From positions 1 through 18,215 of the forward strand of contig UQPD01000035.1 of NCBI GenBank assembly GCA_900542795.1: a stretch of DNA of 18,215 nt. Reading direction: 5' to 3'. Of the stretch, positions 6,676-12,873 are shown piece by piece (positions within the stretch are counted from its first letter, which is position 1; every line of letters begins with the position of its first letter). A program made the translations under genes and the position numbers. The notes beneath the pieces were generated by a model that did not search any database, was not told the origin of the DNA, and saw only the letters and a list, made by a program, of their open reading frames with translations. The DNA comes from an uncultured Prevotella sp. Lineage in GTDB: Bacteria > Bacteroidota > Bacteroidia > Bacteroidales > Bacteroidaceae.

Positions 6676-7845
6676 ATGATTAAGCAAATTTTCGACAAAT
6701 TACGTCCCAGTTTTGAAGAGGGAGGTAAGCTTAAAGCTTTCCGTTCTGTGTTTGAGGGTATGGAAACATTCATGCTCGTTCCAAACACAACCTCCAAGGT
6801 GGGTGTGAGCGTACACGATGCCATCGACTCTAAACGCATCATGTCGTTCGTAGTGATTGCATTGCTTCCTGCCTTGTTGTTTGGTATGTACAACATCGGT
6901 TACCAAAATGCTTTGGCTGCTGGTAAGTTGGCAGAAACAAGCTTCTGGTCAATGTTTATCTATGGTTTCCTTTTGGTTCTTCCCAAAATCATCGTTTCGT
7001 ATGTAGTGGGCTTAGGCATCGAGTTTGCCGTTGCTCAGTGGAAGCACGAGGAAATTCAAGAAGGTTATTTGGTAACAGGTATGCTCGTACCTCTCATCGT
7101 GCCCGTTGGTTGTCCGCTTTGGATGCTTGCTTTGGCAGTAGCCCTCTCCGTTACCTTCTGTAAGGAAATCTTTGGTGGTACTGGTATGAACATCTTCAAT
7201 CCAGCCTTAGTTGCTCGTGCTTTCCTCTTCTTCTCATACCCTACAAGCATGAGTGGTGATAAGGTGTGGGTAGCATCAAATGAGGTTCTTGGTTTCGGCT
7301 ATAATTTGCCTGATGGTATGACAGCAGCAACACCGCTTGGTCAAGCAGCCGCAGGTATTACCGATGGCATGGCAAGCTTCAGCGACATGGTTTATGGTTT
7401 GATTCCTGGTTCAATCGGTGAAACTTCAGTAATAGCCATTGCCATTGGAGCCGTTATTCTGCTCTATACACAAATTGCCTCATGGCGAACCATGGTAAGC
7501 GTATTCGTAGGTGGCATCATTATGGCTGTCTTGTTCAATATGCTCAATATGGAAACTAATGCAGTTGCACAGTTGCCTTGGTACGAACACATTGCAACAG
7601 GTGGTTTTTGCTTCGGTGCAGTGTTTATGGCAACAGACCCTGTTACAAGTGCACGCACTGAAAAGGGTAAGTACATCTATGGTTTCCTCATTGGTGCCTT
7701 GGCAATCCTTATTCGTGTGCTCAACCCCGGTTATCCCGAAGGTATGATGCTCGCAATCCTCTTTATGAACATGTTCGCACCGCTGATTGACTATTGTTTC
7801 GTACAGAGCAACATCAACAAGCGTTTGAACCGAGCAAGTAAGTAA
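6676..7845 (+). CDS. nqrB: Na+-translocating NADH:quinone reductase subunit B
   Basis: Integral membrane subunit carrying a covalent FMN and, in studied members, riboflavin and the sodium pathway. The 389-residue protein has an N-terminal cytoplasmic stretch (1-55) and many hydrophobic segments, starting with IMSFVVIALLPALLFGMYNIG (55-75). The expected flavin-attachment site is DGMTAATPLG (213-222), where the canonical S/T-G-A-T reads T-A-A-T; T219 is the probable FMN threonine. ATDPVTSARTEKGKYIYG (319-336) is a strongly conserved family segment. It is followed by a 101-base gap before nqrC that contains a small hairpin (GATTTGAGAAATC) but no clear promoter. Confidence 0.95.
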   Translation: MIKQIFDKLRPSFEEGGKLKAFRSVFEGMETFMLVPNTTSKVGVSVHDAIDSKRIMSFVVIALLPALLFGMYNIGYQNALAAGKLAETSFWSMFIYGFLLVLPKIIVSYVVGLGIEFAVAQWKHEEIQEGYLVTGMLVPLIVPVGCPLWMLALAVALSVTFCKEIFGGTGMNIFNPALVARAFLFFSYPTSMSGDKVWVASNEVLGFGYNLPDGMTAATPLGQAAAGITDGMASFSDMVYGLIPGSIGETSVIAIAIGAVILLYTQIASWRTMVSVFVGGIIMAVLFNMLNMETNAVAQLPWYEHIATGGFCFGAVFMATDPVTSARTEKGKYIYGFLIGALAILIRVLNPGYPEGMMLAILFMNMFAPLIDYCFVQSNINKRLNRASK

Positions 7846-7946
7846 CACAATTATGACGTTCTCAATCAAAGCTTCGTAAGGCGTATTTCACAGAAAAATT
7901 GCGCTAAGACAAAGCACCTGATTTGAGAAATCAAAAGATTTGAACA

Positions 7947-8663
7947 ATGAATACGAACAAAAATTCATACACAATTGTATATGCTGCGGTGATGGTAGTT
8001 ATCGTAGCGTTCTTGCTCGCTTTTGTTTCGTCAGCACTCAAACCCACGCAAGACAAGAATGTGGCTCTCGATAAGAAGAAACAAATTCTTGCAGCTCTCA
8101 ACGTAAGAGGTTTGAAGGATGCACAGTCCATCGAAGCTAAATACAACGAATACGTTGTAGCAGATATGGTTGTTAAAGCAGACGGTACAGAAGTTAAAGA
8201 TGGTAAGGGCAAGGAAAACGATGGTTTCAAGGTAGAAAACAAAGACATAAAGGCAGATAACCTTCCCGTGTATGTTTGCCAAGTAGATGGTGAAACAAAA
8301 TACGTTGTTCCAATGACTGGTCGTGGTCTTTGGGGTGGTCTTTGGGGTTACATGGCAGTAAATGCCGACCTTCAAACTGTTTTTGGTGCATATTTCTCTC
8401 ATGAAAGCGAAACTGCAGGTTTGGGAGCTTTGATTGCCGAACAAAAATTCCAAGATGAATTTAAGGGCAAGCACCTTTTTGCCGATTCCACTTCACAAGA
8501 CATTGCATTGACTGTTGTTAAGAACGGAAACATCAAGCCTGGACAAGAAAACGTGCAGGTTGATGGTATCACTGGCGCCACATTAACCTCGGTAGGTGTT
8601 GCCAACATGGTACACGATGGTTTGCAGCAGTATGTAAAGTATTTTGCAAGTTTGAAAAAATAA
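7947..8663 (+). CDS. nqrC: Na+-translocating NADH:quinone reductase subunit C
   Basis: FMN-carrying subunit with one N-terminal membrane anchor (about 8-31, TIVYAAVMVVIVAFLLAFVSSALK) and a large exported domain. The 238-residue protein contains VDGITGATLTS (205-215), where T212 of the T-G-A-T motif is the probable covalent FMN site added by the ApbE flavin transferase; no apbE gene is seen in this window. The conserved GRGLWGGLWGYMA (126-138) and SHESETAGLGA (151-161) segments fit NqrC. It starts at ATG 7947 after a 101-base gap and is followed by an unusually long 217-base spacer. Confidence 0.95.
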   Translation: MNTNKNSYTIVYAAVMVVIVAFLLAFVSSALKPTQDKNVALDKKKQILAALNVRGLKDAQSIEAKYNEYVVADMVVKADGTEVKDGKGKENDGFKVENKDIKADNLPVYVCQVDGETKYVVPMTGRGLWGGLWGYMAVNADLQTVFGAYFSHESETAGLGALIAEQKFQDEFKGKHLFADSTSQDIALTVVKNGNIKPGQENVQVDGITGATLTSVGVANMVHDGLQQYVKYFASLKK

Positions 8664-8880
8664 AAAGAAAAGTAATGTGTGTAGTCTTCATAGCATGTTT
8701 CAATGACACATGCATTGAAAGTATAAAAAGAGTAGGGTAGTAACAGTAGTAGTTTGAGAGATGCCTCTTTAATAAGCATCCTCTTTCTTCAACACAGCGT
8801 TAAAGCCTTCAATCTTTCAACACTACTTTCAATAAACAATACACACACGCTTAATCATAAATCTCTAAGTTCTTAAAGAC
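8664..8880 (+). other. Long foldable spacer between nqrC and nqrD
   Basis: The 217-base spacer holds no gene. It contains a perfect 8-bp hairpin (8698-8705 with 8713-8720, 7-base loop), a second stem (GAG 8756-8758 plus GATGC 8760-8764 with GCATC 8776-8780 plus CTC 8781-8783, one bulged A) and an 8-base closing complementarity TGTGTGTA (8676-8683) with TACACACA (8840-8847). ATTGAAAGT (8714-8722) can alternatively pair with ACTTTCAAT (8825-8833). There is no strong T-tract and no good TAnnTTTG promoter, so it looks more like an mRNA structure inside the operon than a terminator/promoter boundary. Function is unknown. Confidence 0.5.
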
Positions 8881-9522
8881 ATGAGTTTATTTTCAAAAGA
8901 AAACAGAGAAGCCTTGATCGGGCCACTCAATTTGAACAACCCTGTAGCTGTTCAAGTGTTGGGTATCTGTTCGGCTTTGGCTGTAACCTCACAGTTAGAG
9001 CCCGCCATCGTGATGGGACTTTCTGTTACAGTGATTACGGCATTTGCAAATGTAATTATATCATTGATTCGCAAAACCATTCCTAACCGCATCCGCATCA
9101 TCGTGCAGCTCGTAGTAGTTGCAACATTGGTAACATTGGTTTCGCAAGTCCTCAAGGCTTATGCTTACGATGTTAGCGTACAGCTCTCAGTTTACGTAGG
9201 TCTTATCATCACAAACTGTATCTTGATGGGTCGTCTCGAAGCCTTTGCCATGATGAATGGTCCTTGGGAGTCATTCCTCGATGGTATCGGTAATGGTCTT
9301 GGCTACGCTTGGGTACTTGTAGCCGTAGGTTTCGTTCGCGAACTCTTTGGCAGTGGCACCTTGTTTGGGTTGCGTGTCATCCCCGAAAGCATCTATGCAG
9401 AGAATGGTGGTTTCTACGTAAACAATGGTATGATGACCATGCCCGCAATGGCACTTATCCTTGTTGGTTGCTTAATTTGGGCACAACGTGCATATAACGA
9501 CCGTAAGGAGAACAAGAAGTAA
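8881..9522 (+). CDS. nqrD: Na+-translocating NADH:quinone reductase subunit D
   Basis: Membrane subunit of 213 residues, with about six hydrophobic segments. It pairs with NqrE as inverted-topology homologues that bind an intramembrane 2Fe-2S centre in the Vibrio cholerae complex. The expected ligands are visible as C30 (VLGICSALAV) and C113 (IITNCILMGR), one residue off the Vibrio positions. Start ATG 8881 gives MSLFSKENREALIGPL, the usual family start. Followed by a 100-base spacer before nqrE. Confidence 0.95.
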   Translation: MSLFSKENREALIGPLNLNNPVAVQVLGICSALAVTSQLEPAIVMGLSVTVITAFANVIISLIRKTIPNRIRIIVQLVVVATLVTLVSQVLKAYAYDVSVQLSVYVGLIITNCILMGRLEAFAMMNGPWESFLDGIGNGLGYAWVLVAVGFVRELFGSGTLFGLRVIPESIYAENGGFYVNNGMMTMPAMALILVGCLIWAQRAYNDRKENKK

Positions 9523-9529
9523 AACACAA

Positions 9530-9608
9530 ATGTTGCAAGTACTCTTCAAAATCGCATATCATCTATATCTATATATATAGGTGTGTAATAAGGAAAAGCT
9601 TGCAACGT
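9530..9608 (+). repeat. Inverted repeat filling the nqrD-nqrE spacer
   Basis: GTTGCAAG (9532-9539) and CTTGCAAC (9599-9606) are perfect reverse complements that extend with wobble and A-T pairs to 9530-9540/9598-9608. They bracket an AT-rich core with a TATA-type inverted repeat (about 9563-9580). The structure would close nearly the whole 100-base spacer and sit just upstream of the nqrE start. Confidence 0.6.
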
Positions 9609-9622
9609 GAAATAACAAAAAT

Positions 9623-10249
9623 ATGGAACATCTTATAAGTCTGTTCGTCCGCTCCATCTTTGTGGACAATATGATATTTGCGTTCTTCTTGGGTATGTGC
9701 TCTTATCTGGCAGTATCCAAGAACGTAAAGACAGCTCTTGGCTTGGGTGTGGCAGTAACCTTTGTGTTGCTCATCACCGTTCCGGTAGATTACTTGTTGC
9801 AGACCAAAGTGTTAGGTCCCGACTGTATTCTTCCTGGTGTAGACCTGTCATTCCTCTCATTCATCCTCTTCATTGCCGTAATTGCGGGTATCGTACAGTT
9901 GGTTGAAATGATCGTTGAGCGTTTTTCTCCATCATTGTATGCAGCATTGGGTATATTCCTTCCCTTGATTGCTGTGAACTGTGCCATCATGGGTGCCAGT
10001 CTCTTTATGCAACAGCGCATAGGTATGGAGCCTGGTAGCACACAGTATATTGGCAACGTAGGCGATGCATTGGTTTACGCATTGGGTTCAGGTATTGGTT
10101 GGCTTCTCGCCATTGTAGCACTTGCTGCCATTCGCGAGAAAATGGCTTACACCAACGTTCCCAAGCCCTTGCAAGGTCTTGGCATCACCTTTATCACAGT
10201 AGGTTTGATGGCAATGGCCTTCATGTGCTTCTCAGGTTTGAACATCTAA
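9623..10249 (+). CDS. nqrE: Na+-translocating NADH:quinone reductase subunit E
   Basis: Membrane subunit of 208 residues, homologous to NqrD in inverted topology. The iron-sulfur ligand positions are exactly those of the Vibrio protein: C26 (LGMCSYLAV) and C120 (IAVNCAIMGAS). It begins MEHLISLFVRSIFVDNMIFAFFLG, the normal family start. nqrF follows after 18 bases with a purine-rich AAGAAGAAAC before its ATG, so E and F are tightly coupled, unlike the C-D and D-E junctions. Confidence 0.95.
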   Translation: MEHLISLFVRSIFVDNMIFAFFLGMCSYLAVSKNVKTALGLGVAVTFVLLITVPVDYLLQTKVLGPDCILPGVDLSFLSFILFIAVIAGIVQLVEMIVERFSPSLYAALGIFLPLIAVNCAIMGASLFMQQRIGMEPGSTQYIGNVGDALVYALGSGIGWLLAIVALAAIREKMAYTNVPKPLQGLGITFITVGLMAMAFMCFSGLNI

Positions 10250-10267
10250 TCACAACAAGAAGAAACA

Positions 10268-11536
10268 ATGGATTTGAATTTAATTTTATCAAGTATCGGA
10301 GTATTCTTGGTGATTATACTCCTCTTGGTTGTCATTCTGTTGGTTGCTAAAAAATACCTTTCGCCCAGTGGCAAGGTAAGCATCACAATCAATGGTAAAG
10401 ACAAAATCGAGGTAGAGCAAGGCGGTAGCCTTTTGTCTACACTCTCTGAAAATGGTATCTACCTTCCTTCAGCCTGTGGTGGTAAGGGTAGCTGCGGTCA
10501 GTGCAAGTGCCAAGTACCTGAGGGCGGTGGTGAAATTCTCGACTCAGAAAAGGGTCAGTTCACACGCAAGCAGATTAAAGACCATTGGCGCTTAGGTTGC
10601 CAGTGCAAAGTTAAGGGCGATCTTGAAATTCAGGTACCCGATAGCGTTATGGGCGTTAAGGAGTACGAATGTACTGTAATCAGCAATAAGAACGTTGCCA
10701 CCTTTATTAAGGAGTTTAAGGTACAGTTACCTGCTGGTGCACACATGGATTTCCTTCCTGGTTCTTATGCACAGATTAAGATTCCTGCATTCAGCATGGA
10801 TTATGATAAGGACATCGACAAGAGCCTCATTGGTGATGAATATTTGCCCGCTTGGGAGAAGTTTGGACTCTTCCCCTTGAAGTGTGTCAACACCGAGCCT
10901 ACAGTACGTGCTTACTCAATGGCAAACTACCCTGCTGAGGGTGATGTGTTTATGCTCACCGTGCGTATTGCAACCCCTCCCTTCAAGGCAGACCGCAGTG
11001 GTTTTATGGAAGTAAATCCTGGTATCGCTTCATCATACATCTTCACACTCAAACCGGGTGACAAGGTAATCATGAGTGGTCCTTATGGCGATTTCCATCC
11101 CCACTTCGACTCAAAGAAGGAAATGATTTGGGTAGGTGGTGGTGCAGGTATGGCACCGCTTCGTGCACAGATTATGCACATGACTCGCACTTTAAACACT
11201 CGTGATCGCGAAATGCACTACTTCTATGGTGCACGTGCATTGAACGAAGTTTTCTACCTCGATGACTTCCTTCAGTTGGAAAAAGAATTCCCCAACTTCC
11301 ACTTCCATTTGGCTCTCGACCGTCCCGACCCTGCAGCTGATGCAGCTGGCGTGAAGTACACAGCAGGTTTCGTACACCAAGTAATGTACAACACCTACCT
11401 CAAGGATCATGAAGCACCTGAGGATATCGAATACTACATGTGTGGTCCTGGTCCCATGTCAAAAGCTGTTGTAGGTATGCTCGATAGTTTAGGCGTTGAG
11501 CCAGAAAGTATTATGTACGATAACTTCGGTGGTTAA
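10268..11536 (+). CDS. nqrF: Na+-translocating NADH:quinone reductase subunit F
   Basis: Electron entry subunit that oxidises NADH. The 422-residue protein has an N-terminal membrane helix (about 5-28), a ferredoxin domain with 2Fe-2S ligands C70, C76, C79 and C111, an FAD domain with RAYS (214-217), and an NADH domain with GGGAGMAPLR (290-299) and YYMCGPGPM near the C-terminus. It ends in DNFGG, the expected NqrF tail. It is the last gene of the operon; a hairpin lies 32 bases after the stop. Confidence 0.97.
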   Translation: MDLNLILSSIGVFLVIILLLVVILLVAKKYLSPSGKVSITINGKDKIEVEQGGSLLSTLSENGIYLPSACGGKGSCGQCKCQVPEGGGEILDSEKGQFTRKQIKDHWRLGCQCKVKGDLEIQVPDSVMGVKEYECTVISNKNVATFIKEFKVQLPAGAHMDFLPGSYAQIKIPAFSMDYDKDIDKSLIGDEYLPAWEKFGLFPLKCVNTEPTVRAYSMANYPAEGDVFMLTVRIATPPFKADRSGFMEVNPGIASSYIFTLKPGDKVIMSGPYGDFHPHFDSKKEMIWVGGGAGMAPLRAQIMHMTRTLNTRDREMHYFYGARALNEVFYLDDFLQLEKEFPNFHFHLALDRPDPAADAAGVKYTAGFVHQVMYNTYLKDHEAPEDIEYYMCGPGPMSKAVVGMLDSLGVEPESIMYDNFGG

Positions 11537-11650
11537 TAACAAACCACAGAAAACCTATACTAAGCATTAACAAAGTCGCTGAATTTCAGCGACTTTGTTG
11601 CGTTATAGAAAATCACTTGTTGTGGTTTGTTATAGGTTTGTTATAGGTTT
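11536..11650. repeat. Nested inverted repeat and tandem 11-mers after nqrF
   Basis: A 13-base sequence at 11536-11548 (ATAACAAACCACA) is the exact reverse complement of 11621-11633, so the nqr terminator hairpin sits inside a larger stem. The right side continues as two tandem copies of GGTTTGTTATA (11625-11646) and a third GGTTT. Between 11673 and 11695 a similar 11-base rhythm appears in ATGTCACCC-type units. These are direct sequence observations; no function is assigned. Confidence 0.6.
11569..11599. terminator. Terminator hairpin at the end of the nqr operon
   Basis: AACAAAGTCGCTGA (11569-11582) pairs perfectly with TCAGCGACTTTGTT (11586-11599) around a 3-base loop. The following plus-strand sequence is only moderately T-rich. 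It lies between convergent transcription units, so it may stop nqr transcripts and also back up the minus-strand toxin-antitoxin terminator. Confidence 0.75.
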
Positions 11651-11696
11651 ATTTGAAGCAGCTATGTCACCCAGATGTCACCCGAGTATGTCCCCC

Positions 11697-11738
11697 GAAA
11701 AATAAAGGGCAAGCGACGCAAATATCGCTTACCCTTTA
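11697..11738 (-). terminator. Terminator of the toxin-antitoxin operon
   Basis: Arms 11725-11738 and 11703-11716 pair over 14 positions on the minus strand (one G-U), with an 8-base loop. Reading on the minus strand, the stem is followed by a U-run from the complement of GAAAAATAAA (11697-11706). It starts 15 bases after the antitoxin stop and is oriented for that transcript. Confidence 0.8.
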
Positions 11739-11752
11739 CCTGTAATTGCAGT

Positions 11753-12094
11753 TTACCATAAGGCGACCTTACCGCCAATGCCTAAATCTAGAGTTGCTGT
11801 TGCAATGCCCAAAGCACGGAATACACGGCTCATAGTGTAGAGTGTTGGTGAGCATCGTCCGTTTTCCAATTTGCATATTTGTGAACGTTTTACACCGATT
11901 TTTTCTCCTAGCTCTTCTTGCGTGAGGTTGTGCTGAATGCGAGCCTTTTTTATAGCTTCACCAATTTTGTAGGCGTGCAAAGCTTCTTCTACTTCATTGT
12001 CAAACTTATCCCTTTCTGGGGTTCCTTTTACCCCTATGATATTGTCCGTTACCTCATCTAAGGAGTAGATTTTCATGTTTCCTAATTGTTTCAT
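11753..12094 (-). CDS. higA: HigA-type antitoxin, XRE-family helix-turn-helix protein
   Basis: 113 residues. The C-terminal half (about 45-100) is an XRE/Cro helix-turn-helix: IGEAIKKARIQHNLTQEELGEKIGVKRSQICKLENGRCSPTLYTMSRVFRALG. In HigBA-type pairs this antitoxin neutralises the toxin and represses the shared promoter. The gene overlaps the upstream toxin by 41 bases, which implies coupled translation. It still has a good AGAGGA ribosome-binding site 6 bases before the ATG at 12094, one of the few clear Shine-Dalgarno sites in the window and one located inside the toxin coding region. A second ATG six codons on is possible. The toxin-first order is the HigBA pattern; the exact subfamily is inferred. 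Confidence 0.85.
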   Translation of the reverse strand: MKQLGNMKIYSLDEVTDNIIGVKGTPERDKFDNEVEEALHAYKIGEAIKKARIQHNLTQEELGEKIGVKRSQICKLENGRCSPTLYTMSRVFRALGIATATLDLGIGGKVALW

Positions 12095-12422
12095 ATTTAT
12101 TCCTCTTTAAGCTCAAAATATCTTCTGCCTTTGCAATCTCCTTGGGAGGGGTCTTTTGCGTTTTTTTGATTATGCCGTGAGTCGCTATAACCAAAGTCCC
12201 TTTCTCTGTATCCCAAAAAGCAAACAATCTATAGGCGATGCCATTGTAGAGTGTTCTAAACTCCCAAATGTCGGAATTTTCCAACTTTTTAAAGAGTTCC
12301 TTGTTTTTCTCTCCTCCTGTCACTCTCCAAATGTTGTACAAGACTTTCTTTTGTGCTTGTTTAGGTATGTTTTGAAGGAATTGTTTGGCATCCTCCAATA
12401 ATACAAGTTGAAATGTTGCCAT
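12054..12422 (-). CDS. higB: HigB/RelE-type toxin (phage Gp49-like family)
   Basis: 122 residues. The pattern LEDAKQFLQNIPKQAQKKVLYNI, then KKLENSDIWEFRTLYNGIAYRLFAFWDTEKGTLVIATHGIIKKTQKTPPKEIAKAEDI, matches the phage-derived Gp49-like/HigB branch of the RelE superfamily, whose members are ribosome-dependent mRNA endonucleases. The WEFR, YR and HGIIKKTQKTP segments are the family hallmarks. The gene is first in the pair with a short leader of about 15 bases after its promoter. The C-terminal residues (MRKHENLLLR-like tail) overlap the antitoxin start. There is no truncation, so the toxin looks intact. Substrate specificity cannot be judged from sequence. Confidence 0.87.
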   Translation of the reverse strand: MATFQLVLLEDAKQFLQNIPKQAQKKVLYNIWRVTGGEKNKELFKKLENSDIWEFRTLYNGIAYRLFAFWDTEKGTLVIATHGIIKKTQKTPPKEIAKAEDILSLKRNKYETIRKHENLLLR

Positions 12423-12444
12423 ATCATTATATCTGCTTCCAGTA

Positions 12445-12476
12445 CAAAGGTAGTAATTTGTTTCCTAAAAAGCAAA
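12445..12476 (-). promoter_or_regulatory. Promoter of the toxin-antitoxin operon
   Basis: On the minus strand, TTTG (12473-12476) and TACCTTTG (12445-12452) are separated by 20 bases, a full match to the Bacteroidota consensus. The predicted start near 12438 leaves only about 15 leader bases before the toxin ATG at 12422. A HigA-type operator would be expected here, but no clear palindrome over the -7 element was found. Confidence 0.8.
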
Positions 12477-12620
12477 CTCTAATTCCGTATTTATTTCTGC
12501 TAGTATTGTTTAGTATCAGCGTGTTCATATATTTAGGTCTATAGCTGGTAATATCTAACATCCTTTGTTCACAAAAAAAGACCTCTAAAAAGCAGTTGTG
12601 TAAACAAAGCACTTATTTTG
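12477..12620. other. Intergenic stretch between divergent promoters
   Basis: The 450-base region between the toxin start (12422) and the sugar-phosphate transferase start (12874) holds two divergent promoters and a long leader. This middle part is AT-rich and has no credible gene. A short complementarity GGTCT (12537-12541) with AGACC (12579-12583) and a repeated AAAAAGCA were noted; neither is convincing as a site. Confidence 0.5.
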
Positions 12621-12652
12621 TTTGGCGTTCTTCGCAGTTATTTCTATCTTTG
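12621..12652 (+). promoter_or_regulatory. Promoter of the sugar-phosphate transferase gene
   Basis: TTTG (12621-12624) and TATCTTTG (12645-12652) are separated by 20 bases, a full match to the Bacteroidota promoter consensus. Transcription would start near 12659, leaving an unusually long leader of about 215 bases before the ATG at 12874. Confidence 0.8.
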
Positions 12653-12658
12653 CAAGGT

Positions 12659-12873
12659 TTTTGACTGAAAATTGTCAACCAAAAAATTTCAAGCTATATA
12701 ATCATAGTTTGTAAGAATACAACCAATATACCCTAATCATAAAAAGCTTTATAGCTGAAGAACAAGCATTTGGATGTATGCTAAAAACAACCTAATGTAA
12801 AAAACAGTATTTTATGCAATAAAACAAATGGTTGTGCGTTAGTATATCTATAAAGGAAACAAAACAAACAAAT
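12659..12873 (+). promoter_or_regulatory. Long untranslated leader
   Basis: The predicted transcript carries about 215 bases before the coding start. It contains AGCTATA (12691-12697) complementary to TATAGCT (12751-12757), an eight-codon mini-frame MYAKNNLM (12774-12800) and a purine-rich AAAGGAAAC (12852-12860) before the start. No known riboswitch class was recognised. Confidence 0.4.

Noticed and set aside
8031..8474. 147-codon minus-strand open frame inside nqrC
   Set aside because: Lies fully antisense to a gene with clear NqrC motifs; composition is that of a shadow frame.
5317..11536. Rnf complex instead of Nqr
   Set aside because: The first subunit lacks RnfC ferredoxin motifs, there is no RnfB ferredoxin gene, and the last subunit has the NqrF ferredoxin-FAD-NADH layout.
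11536..11738. CRISPR array at the tandem repeats after nqrF
   Set aside because: The units are only about 11 bases, directly adjacent without spacers, and no cas genes are present.
12156..12401. 81-codon plus-strand frame antisense to the toxin gene
   Set aside because: Shadow of the minus-strand toxin, which has clear family motifs, a promoter and a paired antitoxin.
12427..12612. 61-codon minus-strand frame upstream of the toxin
   Set aside because: It crosses the toxin-antitoxin promoter, and the residues show no recognisable family or ribosome-binding site.
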